Positions 1 through 7,044 of a stretch of 19,652 nucleotides of DNA are shown piece by piece. The notes beneath the pieces were generated by a model that did not search any database, was not told the origin of the DNA, and was given only the letters and a program-made list of their open reading frames with translations. Source of the DNA: Syntrophomonadaceae bacterium (GTDB lineage: Bacteria > Bacillota > Dethiobacteria > DTU022); contig PUKR01000144.1 of NCBI GenBank assembly GCA_003552365.1, positions 1-19,652 of the forward strand. The letters are read 5' to 3'. The first letter of the stretch is position 1. Every line of letters begins with the position of its first letter. The position numbers and the translations under genes were made by a program.

Positions 1-36
1 ATTTTCTTAAAATAGGCTTTTATAGTGCTGTTTGTG

Positions 37-65
37 TGAAGAAAAATTTAAGTCATTTTTCTTCA
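37..65 (-). terminator. AT-rich hairpin over the MarR stop codon
   Basis: Perfect 11-bp inverted repeat (arms 37-47 and 55-65, 7-nt loop) that includes the stop codon of the MarR gene. On the minus strand the 3' arm itself is U-rich (AUUUUUCUUCA). This may terminate the MarR transcript or stabilise its 3' end, but the stem is weak and no U-run follows it, so the call is tentative. Confidence 0.35.
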
Positions 66-568
66 TGTAGGGGAGGCTTTTCCCCGTTAAAGATGGTTTC
101 TGTTTCCGGGGCAGGTTTTTCCTGGCTTTCAAACACACGCATTACAGCCTGCAGGGAAACGATCAAGCTTTCTCTTTCGGATGGATCCAGGCGCTGGGCA
201 AGGTTGTTGAACCGGAAAGAACGCCTTTCAAAAACAAGCCGGGATAACTGCCTGCCGTAAGAAGTAAGGGCTACCCTTACAATGCGGCGGTCTTTGTCAT
301 CGCCCCGCCTTTTAACCAGGTTGAGGTTAACCAGGCGGTTGACCAGCCGGGTAGCGGCGCTTTCAGCCAGGTAGATTTCATTACTTAGCTCGCCCATGGT
401 CAGGCTGTCGTGGAAATAAAGGACCAGCAGCGCATTTATCTGGCCGGGTGTAATCCCAAGGCCGGTTAATTCGCGGCTTTCTTCGGCGTTAAGGTAGTGC
501 ATTAACTTCGGGAATATTCCCTGGATAGCGGAGGTAAATTTTTCTATATCCCGGTATTCATTGCTCAT
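53..568 (-). CDS. MarR-family transcriptional regulator
   Basis: A 171-residue winged-helix DNA-binding protein, expected to act as a dimeric repressor in the cytoplasm. The helix-turn-helix region (about residues 55-85, including LAESAATRLVNRL) is followed by the wing signature DDKDRRIVRVALTSYG (about residues 90-105), which matches the MarR pattern DxRxxRxxxLTxxG. The length is normal for the family (140-170), but the last ~25 residues form a Glu/Pro-rich tail that is not part of the MarR fold. The start at 568 has a GAGGAG ribosome binding site 8 nt upstream on the minus strand. The gene is transcribed away from a long non-coding region that contains a perfect 17-bp palindrome at 627-643, a possible autoregulatory operator. 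The ligand and target genes cannot be read from the sequence. The nearest gene, the LigB/Memo-like one, lies about 880 bp away and is divergent. Confidence 0.9.
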   Translation of the reverse strand: MSNEYRDIEKFTSAIQGIFPKLMHYLNAEESRELTGLGITPGQINALLVLYFHDSLTMGELSNEIYLAESAATRLVNRLVNLNLVKRRGDDKDRRIVRVALTSYGRQLSRLVFERRSFRFNNLAQRLDPSERESLIVSLQAVMRVFESQEKPAPETETIFNGEKPPLHEEK

Positions 569-626
569 TGCAAATGCTCCTCGTTATGGTTTCTCTGAGT
601 TTTTATCTGGACAACCGCTGCCTGGC

Positions 627-643
627 GAACTGATCATCAGTTC
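627..643. promoter_or_regulatory. 17-bp palindrome, candidate MarR operator
   Basis: gaactgat-c-atcagttc: perfect 8-bp arms around one base, 59-75 nt upstream of the MarR start. The size and symmetry suit a dimeric winged-helix repressor, and MarR proteins commonly repress their own promoters. A second GC-rich inverted repeat (tcccgc 642-647, gcggga 655-660) abuts it. Binding by this MarR protein is inferred only. Confidence 0.4.
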
Positions 644-900
644 CCGCAAGCTGGGCGGGATTCTGCCGGCTAACTCGTTTCAAGCCTTGCTTTGTCGTCA
701 ACTGTACTGCTTCAATTGACGCGCGCTTGAGTATTTTTCAGCTATGCCGGGTTTAATCTAAAGCAGGCTGAACTGTTACGGCATCTATTATTTTGCCTGA
801 CCTTACAGGTTTATCCTTAGTCGTTACCTGACGAGGTTCATCACATAGGTTACATTTCGAGTTCACCACATCGGCAGCACTTCTAATAAAATCTATGAGG

Positions 901-949
901 TTAACAGAACTTAAAAAGACAATTTTAATTGTAATAACAGGCTGTTATT
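901..949 (+). promoter_or_regulatory. Promoter-like signal with two palindromes
   Basis: TTAACA (901-906), 17 nt, TTTAAT (924-929) each match the sigma-A consensus at 5 of 6 positions. A perfect 6+6 bp inverted repeat (acaatt-tt-aattgt, 919-932) covers the -10, and a perfect 8+8 bp palindrome (aataacag-g-ctgttatt, 933-949) covers the expected start site. It would drive transcription into a region with no ORF until 1450, so the transcript could be a small RNA or a long leader. Confidence 0.35.
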
Positions 950-1258
950 GAATGCCAACGTAAAATAAATACACTTCCCAAATATAGGAAGTAAAAGGAT
1001 AGTGAGTGTTACCGATTTGATGAACTTCAACAGTTACTTGTTAATAGGTTAGGACTTTTTGCTCAAACTGTCAAGTATTGGGGTTTTCTTTATCTACGGG
1101 TTTCTCCTGGCCTGATTTTGTTTAGGTTTTTGAATAAGACAAAGCGAAAGGGGAACCAATACACTAAATCAGCCCGGATGAAAGGTAGCTGAACAGTGAA
1201 AGCCATAATTTTTTTCACAGGATGCCCGGGCAGTTTTCTTTCCGGTGCATTTTAACGT

Positions 1259-1294
1259 TTGTTCGCTGCCTAAATCTTTGGTATACTTTAGGCA
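1259..1294 (+). promoter_or_regulatory. Promoter with overlapping inverted repeat, ahead of the 1450 gene
   Basis: TTGTTC (1259-1264), 17-nt spacer, TATACT (1282-1287). A perfect 8-bp inverted repeat, tgcctaaa (1267-1274) and tttaggca (1287-1294), lies in the spacer and ends on the last base of the -10 box. The arms are 20 bp apart centre to centre, two helical turns, as expected for a dimeric repressor. The likely transcript has a leader of about 155 nt before the ATG at 1450. Confidence 0.5.
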
Positions 1295-1449
1295 AGAGTT
1301 TTATTCAAAGCCCTCAAGGATTAAAAGCGTAAAAAACCAATTAAACCTGGCCTGACTTAATACAACTGAAAGTAGCCGGGGGTAACTTAATAGGACCCGG
1401 TAAAAAATTCCCTTTTAAACTTCCTGAACTGAAGGCAGGTGTTATCTTT

Positions 1450-2271
1450 ATGCTATCTATGATTGGCATTGCCCCTCATCCGCCGATCATCATCCCCGAG
1501 ATTGGCCGGGGTGAATTGAGCAAAGTTCAACAAACTGTAGACGGGATGAAAGATCTGGGGAGAAGATTTAAGGAACAAGATCCGGAACTGTTAATTGTAA
1601 TTAGTCCTCACGGGCAAGTTACGAGAGAAGGTCCATCAGTGCTAACCCAGGAACAGTTGGAGGGAGATTTCGGGCAGTTTGGATTTCCAAAAATAAATGT
1701 AGAGATGCAAACTGACGGCCAGTTGATCGATTTACTGGTGGAGGAATCTTCTGCCAGCCCGGTTAAACCGGTATTGTTGACCGATCGCGATATGCGTTTC
1801 AGCGGCGGGAAAACACTTGATCATGGGGCGATGGTCCCCCTGTATTATCTTAATGAAGCAGGAGTATCTGTTCCGGGTGTTCATATCACGATTGGCTTTC
1901 AACCCTACAGGCAGCTCTACCAGTTTGGAAGGGATTTAAAACAGGCCGTGGAAAAGAGAGGAATTTCGACCGCGGTTGTGGCCAGCGGCGATCTTTCTCA
2001 CCGCCTGACCCCGGGTGCACCCGCCGGATTTAGTCCCCGGGGCAGCGAATTTGATCAGCTGCTGGTAGAACTTATTCGTGACGGCCGCGTAGATGATATT
2101 CTTAATATCGACCAGGGGTTGGTTGAAGAAGCCGGTGAATGCGGTTTGCGCTCGTTTGTAATCGCCCTGGGCATGGTTGATAGTCAAAAGTTCAAGACCG
2201 AAGTTATCTCCTACGAAGGGCCATTTGGTGTAGGTTACCTGGTCGCTGCCATTTATCCAAATAGTGGTTAA
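1450..2271 (+). CDS. LigB/Memo-superfamily protein of the AmmeMemoRadiSam cluster
   Basis: A 273-residue protein of the class III extradiol dioxygenase (LigB)/Memo superfamily. Conserved family blocks are visible: APHPPIIIPE near the N terminus (His10), ISPHG (His54), LDHGAMVPL (His125) and ASGDLSHRL (His184). These are the usual metal-ligand and active-site histidine positions, so metal binding is plausible. The reaction is unknown for this subfamily. The next two genes encode an AMMECR1 domain and a radical SAM enzyme, the conserved trio called AmmeMemoRadiSam, whose joint function is undetermined. In many Firmicutes this domain is fused to AMMECR1; here they are separate genes 16 nt apart. 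The start at 1450 has only a weak AGGTG site, and an alternative ATG at 1459 is possible. A promoter candidate lies at 1259-1287. Confidence 0.85.
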   Translation: MLSMIGIAPHPPIIIPEIGRGELSKVQQTVDGMKDLGRRFKEQDPELLIVISPHGQVTREGPSVLTQEQLEGDFGQFGFPKINVEMQTDGQLIDLLVEESSASPVKPVLLTDRDMRFSGGKTLDHGAMVPLYYLNEAGVSVPGVHITIGFQPYRQLYQFGRDLKQAVEKRGISTAVVASGDLSHRLTPGAPAGFSPRGSEFDQLLVELIRDGRVDDILNIDQGLVEEAGECGLRSFVIALGMVDSQKFKTEVISYEGPFGVGYLVAAIYPNSG

Positions 2272-2287
2272 TTAGGAGGCTCAACTG

Positions 2288-2815
2288 ATGGATAATGAAA
2301 ATCCAAGCATAAATCCTGCAAAATTTGCCAGGGAAGTACTTGATTATTATTTAGAGAAAGAAAGACTGCCCGGATTGCCTGATGATTTGCCCCCTGAATA
2401 TGCTGTCAAAGCCGGGGCCTTTGTTTCTCTGAAGAAAGCAGGACAGCTGCGTGGCTGTATAGGTACTTTTGAGCCGGTTTGCAGTAATTTGGCAGAAGAA
2501 ATTGCCGCCAACGCGGTCAGTGCTGCTGTGCGAGATCCCCGCTTCCCGCCGGTGAAGAAAAGTGAACTGCCGGAGTTGAAGGTTTCTGTTGATGTGTTAA
2601 GTCCCCTGGAGCGGGTTGACAGTGAAGCGGAACTTGACCATGAAAAGTACGGAGTTATGGTTTGCAGCGGCCAGCGAAGGGGTTTGCTGCTGCCCGATCT
2701 TGCAGGGGTAGACAGTGTTGAAGAACAGCTTGACATTGCCCGCCGTAAAGCCGGTATACAGCCTGCTGATAAAGTCGATATCTACCGGTTTAAGGTAACC
2801 CGATATGAGGAATAG
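2288..2815 (+). CDS. amrA: AMMECR1-domain protein (AmmeMemoRadiSam system protein A)
   Basis: A 175-residue single-domain AMMECR1 protein. The diagnostic LRGCIGTF motif is at residues 54-61, followed by DPRFPPV, VDVLSPLE and the C-terminal block GLLLPDLAGVDSVEEQL...KAGI, all in family order and at normal length (about 170-190). The start has a strong GGAGG site within TTAGGAGGCTCAACTGATG. It sits 16 nt after the LigB/Memo-like gene and 11 nt before the radical SAM gene, so the three are very likely one operon. The family includes the human AMMECR1 protein, but its molecular role in bacteria is not established. The genomic association suggests it assists or modifies something with the radical SAM enzyme. 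Confidence 0.93.
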   Translation: MDNENPSINPAKFAREVLDYYLEKERLPGLPDDLPPEYAVKAGAFVSLKKAGQLRGCIGTFEPVCSNLAEEIAANAVSAAVRDPRFPPVKKSELPELKVSVDVLSPLERVDSEAELDHEKYGVMVCSGQRRGLLLPDLAGVDSVEEQLDIARRKAGIQPADKVDIYRFKVTRYEE

Positions 2816-2826
2816 AAGTTTAATTT

Positions 2827-3864
2827 ATGATTAGAGAAATCGGTGTACAGGGGGAATTAATATTGCACAAGGCTCGCTACTATACAAAAGAAGGTGAAAG
2901 TGTCCGCTGCCTGCTTTGTCCCCGCAGGTGCTTGATTGCTGAAGGAAAAGATGGCACCTGCGGTGTCCGGCATGTATCGGGCGGTGAACTGTACAGCACC
3001 AATTATGGATGCGTTGCCGCAGTTAACCATGATCCGATAGAAAAAAAACCGCTCTACCATTTTTACCCGGGATCTTCAATCCTGTCCATCGGGACTTTTG
3101 GCTGCAATTTGCTCTGTTCCTTTTGCCAGAACTGGTCCCTGTCAAGAGGAAAACCTGACCGGGCAGCAGAAAAGATTGAACCGGAAGCAGTCCTTAAAAT
3201 GCTGGAAAAAAAAGGCGGGCCCGGTCAGGTGCCGGGCGTGGCATTTACTTACAATGAACCTCTGATATGGTACGAATTTGTTTATGATACGGCCCGGCTT
3301 TTGCACGAGCATGGTTACAAAAATGTGCTGGTTACAAACGGGTACATCAACCCCGAGCCGTTTGAAGAATTGCTTCCATTTATTGATGCGATGAATATAG
3401 ATGTAAAAGCTTTTAATGATTCTTTTTACCGGGAATACTGCCACGGTGAAAGAGAAGCGGTGGTTGGAGCAGTGGAAATGGCGGTCAAGCAATGTCATGT
3501 CGAAGTTACCTGCCTGTTAATTCCCGGTCTCAATGACAGTATTGAAGAACAGGAGAAGCTTGCCGGCTGGTTGGGCGGTCTGAACCCGGACCTGGTGCTG
3601 CACTACTCCCGCTATTTCCCGCAGTACAAGCTTGACTTGCCGCCCACAACTCCTGAAGTGATGGAACAGGTAAAAGATGTCGCCGGTAAACACCTGCATT
3701 ATGTATTTTTGGGTAATATCGATTTGCCTGGAGCGTCCGATACCCTCTGTCCCCACTGCGGCAACTTATTAATTGCCCGCAGTATTTACCGGGTGCGCCT
3801 GGTAGGGCTGGCAGGGTTTAACTGTAACAATTGCCGCAACCGGATAAATATAGTAATGCCTTAA
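2827..3864 (+). CDS. amrS: AmmeMemoRadiSam system radical SAM enzyme
   Basis: A 345-residue radical SAM enzyme resembling the pyruvate-formate-lyase-activating class. The iron-sulfur cluster motif CNLLCSFC places cysteines at 93, 97 and 100 (CxxxCxxC). An N-terminal cysteine block, CLLCPRRC...GTCGVR (about residues 29-47), and a C-terminal pair of CxxC motifs (CPHC...CNNC, zinc-ribbon-like) are both characteristic of this subfamily. Other blocks seen are TYNEPLIWYEF and the NGYINPEP region. It should cleave S-adenosylmethionine to generate a 5'-deoxyadenosyl radical; the substrate is unknown. The ATG at 2827 has only a weak ribosome binding site, so translation may be coupled to the AMMECR1 gene 11 nt upstream. 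No clear terminator follows before cdaA. Confidence 0.93.
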   Translation: MIREIGVQGELILHKARYYTKEGESVRCLLCPRRCLIAEGKDGTCGVRHVSGGELYSTNYGCVAAVNHDPIEKKPLYHFYPGSSILSIGTFGCNLLCSFCQNWSLSRGKPDRAAEKIEPEAVLKMLEKKGGPGQVPGVAFTYNEPLIWYEFVYDTARLLHEHGYKNVLVTNGYINPEPFEELLPFIDAMNIDVKAFNDSFYREYCHGEREAVVGAVEMAVKQCHVEVTCLLIPGLNDSIEEQEKLAGWLGGLNPDLVLHYSRYFPQYKLDLPPTTPEVMEQVKDVAGKHLHYVFLGNIDLPGASDTLCPHCGNLLIARSIYRVRLVGLAGFNCNNCRNRINIVMP

Positions 3865-4018
3865 TTTTAATCCAGGTTAAGGGATAATCTAATTATTTCT
3901 TGGTTTGCAGGTATTTGTTCGGCTGGCAGAGAATATTTAGCCAAGTAATTATGAGGGGAAAAATTGAACATTACTAATCAATAATTTTTTGATCCAGTAA
4001 AAGAGGAGTCAACCTAAA
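3865..4018. other. Gap between amrS and cdaA
   Basis: An AT-rich 154-bp gap. I see no convincing hairpin-plus-U-run terminator and no good -35/-10 pair, so I cannot tell whether cdaA has its own promoter or is read through from the upstream trio. Confidence 0.5.
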
Positions 4019-4852
4019 GTGGCTGTATTGGAAAGAATCCTGGCGGCAATATTGCAATTAAATGTCGAATGGCGAGATATAGTAGACATCTTAATCATGG
4101 CATACGTCTTCTATCGCCTGATTTTAATTATTCGCGGCACCCGGGCAGAACAGCTGGTAAAAGGTTTATTTATCCTTCTTTTAGCCATGGTAATCAGCGA
4201 TCATATCGGTTTTGACACCCTCCACTGGACTTTAAGCCAAACCCTGACGATCGGTTTGATCGCCATTCCTATAGTATTCCAGCCGGAGCTGCGCCGTGCT
4301 CTTGAACAGCTGGGCCGCGGCAAGATTTTTAAAACCGCTTACTGGAGCTGGAGTGCCCAGGAATTTGAAAGTATGCTCGATGAGCTGACCAAGGCAATAC
4401 CGGTCCTTGTCAAGAAACGGATCGGGGCTTTAATTGTTATGGAGCGCTCTACCGGCCTAAAAGATTGGGTGGAAACCGGTATACCTGTAAATGGTACAGT
4501 TACGGCTGAATTGCTGGTAAATATATTTTTCCCGCGCAGTCCCCTGCATGATGGTGCAGTAATTATTCGGGGCGACCAGATTATTGCCGCAGGCTGCTAC
4601 CTTCCCCTCACTGAAGATCCGGGGCTGAGCAAGGAACTGGGGACCAGGCACCGTGCCGGCATAGGGATTAGTGAGCATTCGGATGCGGTAGCGATCATTA
4701 TTTCTGAAGAAACCGGGATTATTTCGCTGGCCCATGACGGGGTTTTAACCCGTTACCTGGATGAGAAAAAATTACGTAAAGCTCTTACCGATTTATGTAA
4801 GCCCGAACGAGATGATTCTTTTAGTCTTTGGTCATGGAGGAGTAGTAAATAG
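4019..4852 (+). CDS. cdaA: Diadenylate cyclase CdaA (DisA_N domain)
   Basis: A membrane-bound diadenylate cyclase that joins two ATP molecules into cyclic di-AMP, the second messenger for potassium, osmotic and cell-wall homeostasis in Gram-positives. The first ~100 residues contain three hydrophobic segments (for example VDILIMAYVFYRLILII and GLFILLLAMVIS). The catalytic DAC domain follows, with the DGA motif at 178-180 and the RHR motif at 210-212, both intact. The 277-residue length is typical. Translation starts at GTG 4019, with AGAGGAG about 10 nt upstream; there is no in-frame ATG before the first membrane segment. It is followed after 2 nt by the YbbR/CdaR gene and then glmM, the conserved module in which CdaR and GlmM modulate cyclase activity. 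Confidence 0.97.
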   Translation: MAVLERILAAILQLNVEWRDIVDILIMAYVFYRLILIIRGTRAEQLVKGLFILLLAMVISDHIGFDTLHWTLSQTLTIGLIAIPIVFQPELRRALEQLGRGKIFKTAYWSWSAQEFESMLDELTKAIPVLVKKRIGALIVMERSTGLKDWVETGIPVNGTVTAELLVNIFFPRSPLHDGAVIIRGDQIIAAGCYLPLTEDPGLSKELGTRHRAGIGISEHSDAVAIIISEETGIISLAHDGVLTRYLDEKKLRKALTDLCKPERDDSFSLWSWRSSK

Positions 4853-4854
4853 AA

Positions 4855-5544
4855 ATGGAAAAGTTTTTGAGAAGCAACAACTTTGCCCGCTTACTGGCAG
4901 TTTTCCTGGCAATTATTTTATGGCTTTTTGTGACCGGGGATAAAATTACCCAGACTACACCGGCCCGGAAGACATGGCAGGATGTGCCTTTACGGGTGGA
5001 AAACCTGGGCCAGGATTATGTGGTTACAGATATTCCATCATCTGTAAATTTTACCCTGGAAGGACTGCCCGAGGATTTCGATGATTTGACAATGCAGGAG
5101 CTTGATGCTTTTGTCGACCTGGTTGACAAGGAGCCGGGCAAGCATTTGGTCAGGGTGCAGGGACGTTCACCCCGGGGAGTAAGCCTGGTTTCCATAGAAC
5201 CGGAACAGGTGCGGGTTGCAGTGGAAGAACAGCTTGCCGGTGAATTCCCGGTAGAGATCGATTTTATCGGTGAACCGGCTGATGGCTGGGAGTTAGCAGA
5301 TTATACGGTAGATCCCGAGGAAGTATTTATTGGTGCTCCTGAATCCAGTTTCCAGGAAATTGACAAAGTAACCGCCCTGGTAGATATCACCGGAATGCGC
5401 CTTGTAGATAGAATTGAGGTTGAACCAATTGCCCGTGATGCCGATGCCCTGCGGATAAACGGCGATCTGCTAATTGATCCGGAAGAAATCACAGTCAGGC
5501 TGGAATTGGACCGGATAGAAGAGGAAGAAGATAGTGGCGATTAA
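4855..5544 (+). CDS. cdaR: YbbR-domain protein, CdaA regulator (short form)
   Basis: A 229-residue membrane-anchored protein with one N-terminal transmembrane segment (about residues 8-27, ARLLAVFLAIILWLFVTG) and an extracytoplasmic part with about two YbbR-type beta-rich repeats (roughly 37-120 and 125-220), ending in an acidic tail. In Firmicutes YbbR/CdaR binds CdaA and adjusts c-di-AMP synthesis. B. subtilis YbbR is about twice as long with more repeats, so this is a reduced version. The ATG is 2 nt after the cdaA stop, and its GGAGGA site lies inside the cdaA 3' end, which implies translational coupling. The 107-bp gap that follows before glmM is AT-rich. Confidence 0.9.
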   Translation: MEKFLRSNNFARLLAVFLAIILWLFVTGDKITQTTPARKTWQDVPLRVENLGQDYVVTDIPSSVNFTLEGLPEDFDDLTMQELDAFVDLVDKEPGKHLVRVQGRSPRGVSLVSIEPEQVRVAVEEQLAGEFPVEIDFIGEPADGWELADYTVDPEEVFIGAPESSFQEIDKVTALVDITGMRLVDRIEVEPIARDADALRINGDLLIDPEEITVRLELDRIEEEEDSGD

Positions 5545-5599
5545 TTAATTAAAATAGAACCAGTAGATAATATGTTTTGATGTAAGATAAACCGGAATA

Positions 5600-5615
5600 A
5601 ATATTAATTAATATT
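5600..5615. repeat. 16-bp perfect AT palindrome upstream of glmM
   Basis: aatattaattaatatt is its own reverse complement, 35 nt before the glmM start. A TTGATG box (5577-5582) lies just upstream, so it may mark a promoter or operator region, but low-complexity AT sequence can give such palindromes by chance. Confidence 0.4.
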
Positions 5616-5650
5616 ACGGGCTTTAATCAACTGCGCTGGAGGGATTATTA

Positions 5651-6991
5651 TTGGGAAAACTTTTTGGGACTGACGGGATCAGGGGGGTGGCTAATCGTGA
5701 TTTAACCCCCGAGCTTGCATATAAGATTGGGCGAATAGCCGCATGGAAGCTGGGTCGGGATTATGCAGACCCCTTTTTTGTTATTGGACGCGATACCCGA
5801 CTTTCCGGTTCGATGCTTGAAGGTTCACTGGCGGCGGGGATAAACTCGGTGGGAGTAAATGTTCGCCTGCTGGGTGTTATCTCTACGCCAGGGGTGGCTT
5901 ATTTAACCAAAAGCTTGCAGGCTGCAGCCGGCGTAGTCATCTCTGCTTCTCACAACCCGATAGAAGATAACGGGCTGAAGATTTTTTACAGCAGCGGCTA
6001 CAAGCTGCCTGATGCCCTTGAAAACGAAATAGAAAGTTACTATTTTAAAGAGGAAGATAACTTGCCCCGCCCGGAAGGCCCGCAAATTGGTGAGACTATT
6101 ATTGATAAGGAAGCCATGCAGGATTACATGGAACATTTAAGGAAAGCCGCGCCTTCATTAAATGGGCTGAACCTGGCAGTAGATTGTGCCCACGGGGCAG
6201 CCTCCAGGGTAGCGGGGGAGCTGTTACAAAAGCTCGGTGCGAAAGTGCAAATGCTGCACGATCATCCCGATGGCAGTTTGATAAATGTTGACTGCGGGGC
6301 AACCGAAACCGGCCGGCTGCGAGAAGAAGTTATTAAAACAGGATCCGACCTGGGGCTTGCCTTTGATGGTGATGCCGATCGCCTGATCGCTGTTGATGAA
6401 AAGGGCAATGAGGTTGACGGGGATGCAATCATGGCTATATGCGCGATTGATATGGCTACCAGGGGCCTTTTGCATGATAATACCCTGGTTACTACAGTGA
6501 TGAGCAACGGGGGCCTTGACATTTTAGCCGAAAAGCACGGCCTCAAGGTGGTGCGGACCAGGGTTGGAGATCGCTACGTCCTTGAAAAAATGGTGGAAGG
6601 CGGCTATTCACTGGGCGGTGAACAATCAGGCCATATTATCTTTTCTGAGCATGCTACCACCGGGGACGGGTTGCTTACAGCCCTGCAGCTGTTAAAGGTG
6701 GTTAGCGAAAAGCAAAAGCCTTTATCGGAGCTTGCATCCAGCCTGGAGCGTCTGCCACAAGTGCTGGTTAATCAAAAAGTGGCAACCAGGGAGGGCTGGT
6801 CGGAAAACCCCAAAATCACTGAAGCTATCGAAAAAGTGGAGCGGGAGCTGGGTGACTATGGACGAGTGCTGGTCCGGCCATCGGGTACCGAAGCGAAAAT
6901 TAGGGTGATGCTGGAAGCGCCTCTTGACGAAGAGAAACTCAACCAGTATGCCCATCAACTGGCTGAAATAATCGCAAAAGAACAGACATAA
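5651..6991 (+). CDS. glmM: Phosphoglucosamine mutase GlmM
   Basis: Interconverts glucosamine-6-phosphate and glucosamine-1-phosphate in the cytoplasm, the step feeding UDP-GlcNAc and peptidoglycan synthesis. The 446-residue sequence begins GKLFGTDGIRGVAN, the hallmark of the family. The phosphoserine loop ISASHNP places the catalytic Ser at position 100. The magnesium loop DGDADR gives Asp239, Asp241 and Asp243. The sugar-binding GGEQSGHI and the C-terminal phosphate-binding RPSGTEAKIRVM are present. Translation starts at TTG 5651, directly before GKLFGTDG, with a CTGGAGGGA site about 8 nt upstream. It lies between cdaR and glmS, the classical order, and GlmM is a known inhibitor of CdaA, which links precursor supply to c-di-AMP level. 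Confidence 0.98.
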   Translation: MGKLFGTDGIRGVANRDLTPELAYKIGRIAAWKLGRDYADPFFVIGRDTRLSGSMLEGSLAAGINSVGVNVRLLGVISTPGVAYLTKSLQAAAGVVISASHNPIEDNGLKIFYSSGYKLPDALENEIESYYFKEEDNLPRPEGPQIGETIIDKEAMQDYMEHLRKAAPSLNGLNLAVDCAHGAASRVAGELLQKLGAKVQMLHDHPDGSLINVDCGATETGRLREEVIKTGSDLGLAFDGDADRLIAVDEKGNEVDGDAIMAICAIDMATRGLLHDNTLVTTVMSNGGLDILAEKHGLKVVRTRVGDRYVLEKMVEGGYSLGGEQSGHIIFSEHATTGDGLLTALQLLKVVSEKQKPLSELASSLERLPQVLVNQKVATREGWSENPKITEAIEKVERELGDYGRVLVRPSGTEAKIRVMLEAPLDEEKLNQYAHQLAEIIAKEQT

Positions 6992-7044
6992 TTAATTACC
7001 TGGCTTTAAAGAAAGGCATATAGGATAAAACGGGGGTTTATTTG

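Larger units (their letters stand above)
569..1449. other. 881-bp region without a recognisable gene
   Basis: No open frame here has both a ribosome binding site and a recognisable product. The region holds a 17-bp palindrome (627-643) with an adjacent GC hairpin (642-660), an imperfect direct repeat (832-846 and 858-871, cgaggttcatcacat-like), a promoter-like signal with two palindromes (901-949), a weak hairpin (973-992), and a promoter with an overlapping inverted repeat (1259-1294) ahead of the 1450 gene. The unusual length for this compact genome suggests regulatory DNA, a small RNA, or a decayed gene. I cannot tell which. Confidence 0.6.

Noticed and set aside
36..260. 74-codon plus-strand frame antisense to the MarR gene
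   Set aside because: No ribosome binding site and entirely explained by the MarR coding strand.
1003..1053. Short plus-strand reading frame starting GTG after aaaaggata
   Set aside because: Only 16 codons and no similarity to any peptide I recognise.
6992..7044. glmS ribozyme
   Set aside because: The 53-nt gap is too short and no ribozyme core was seen.
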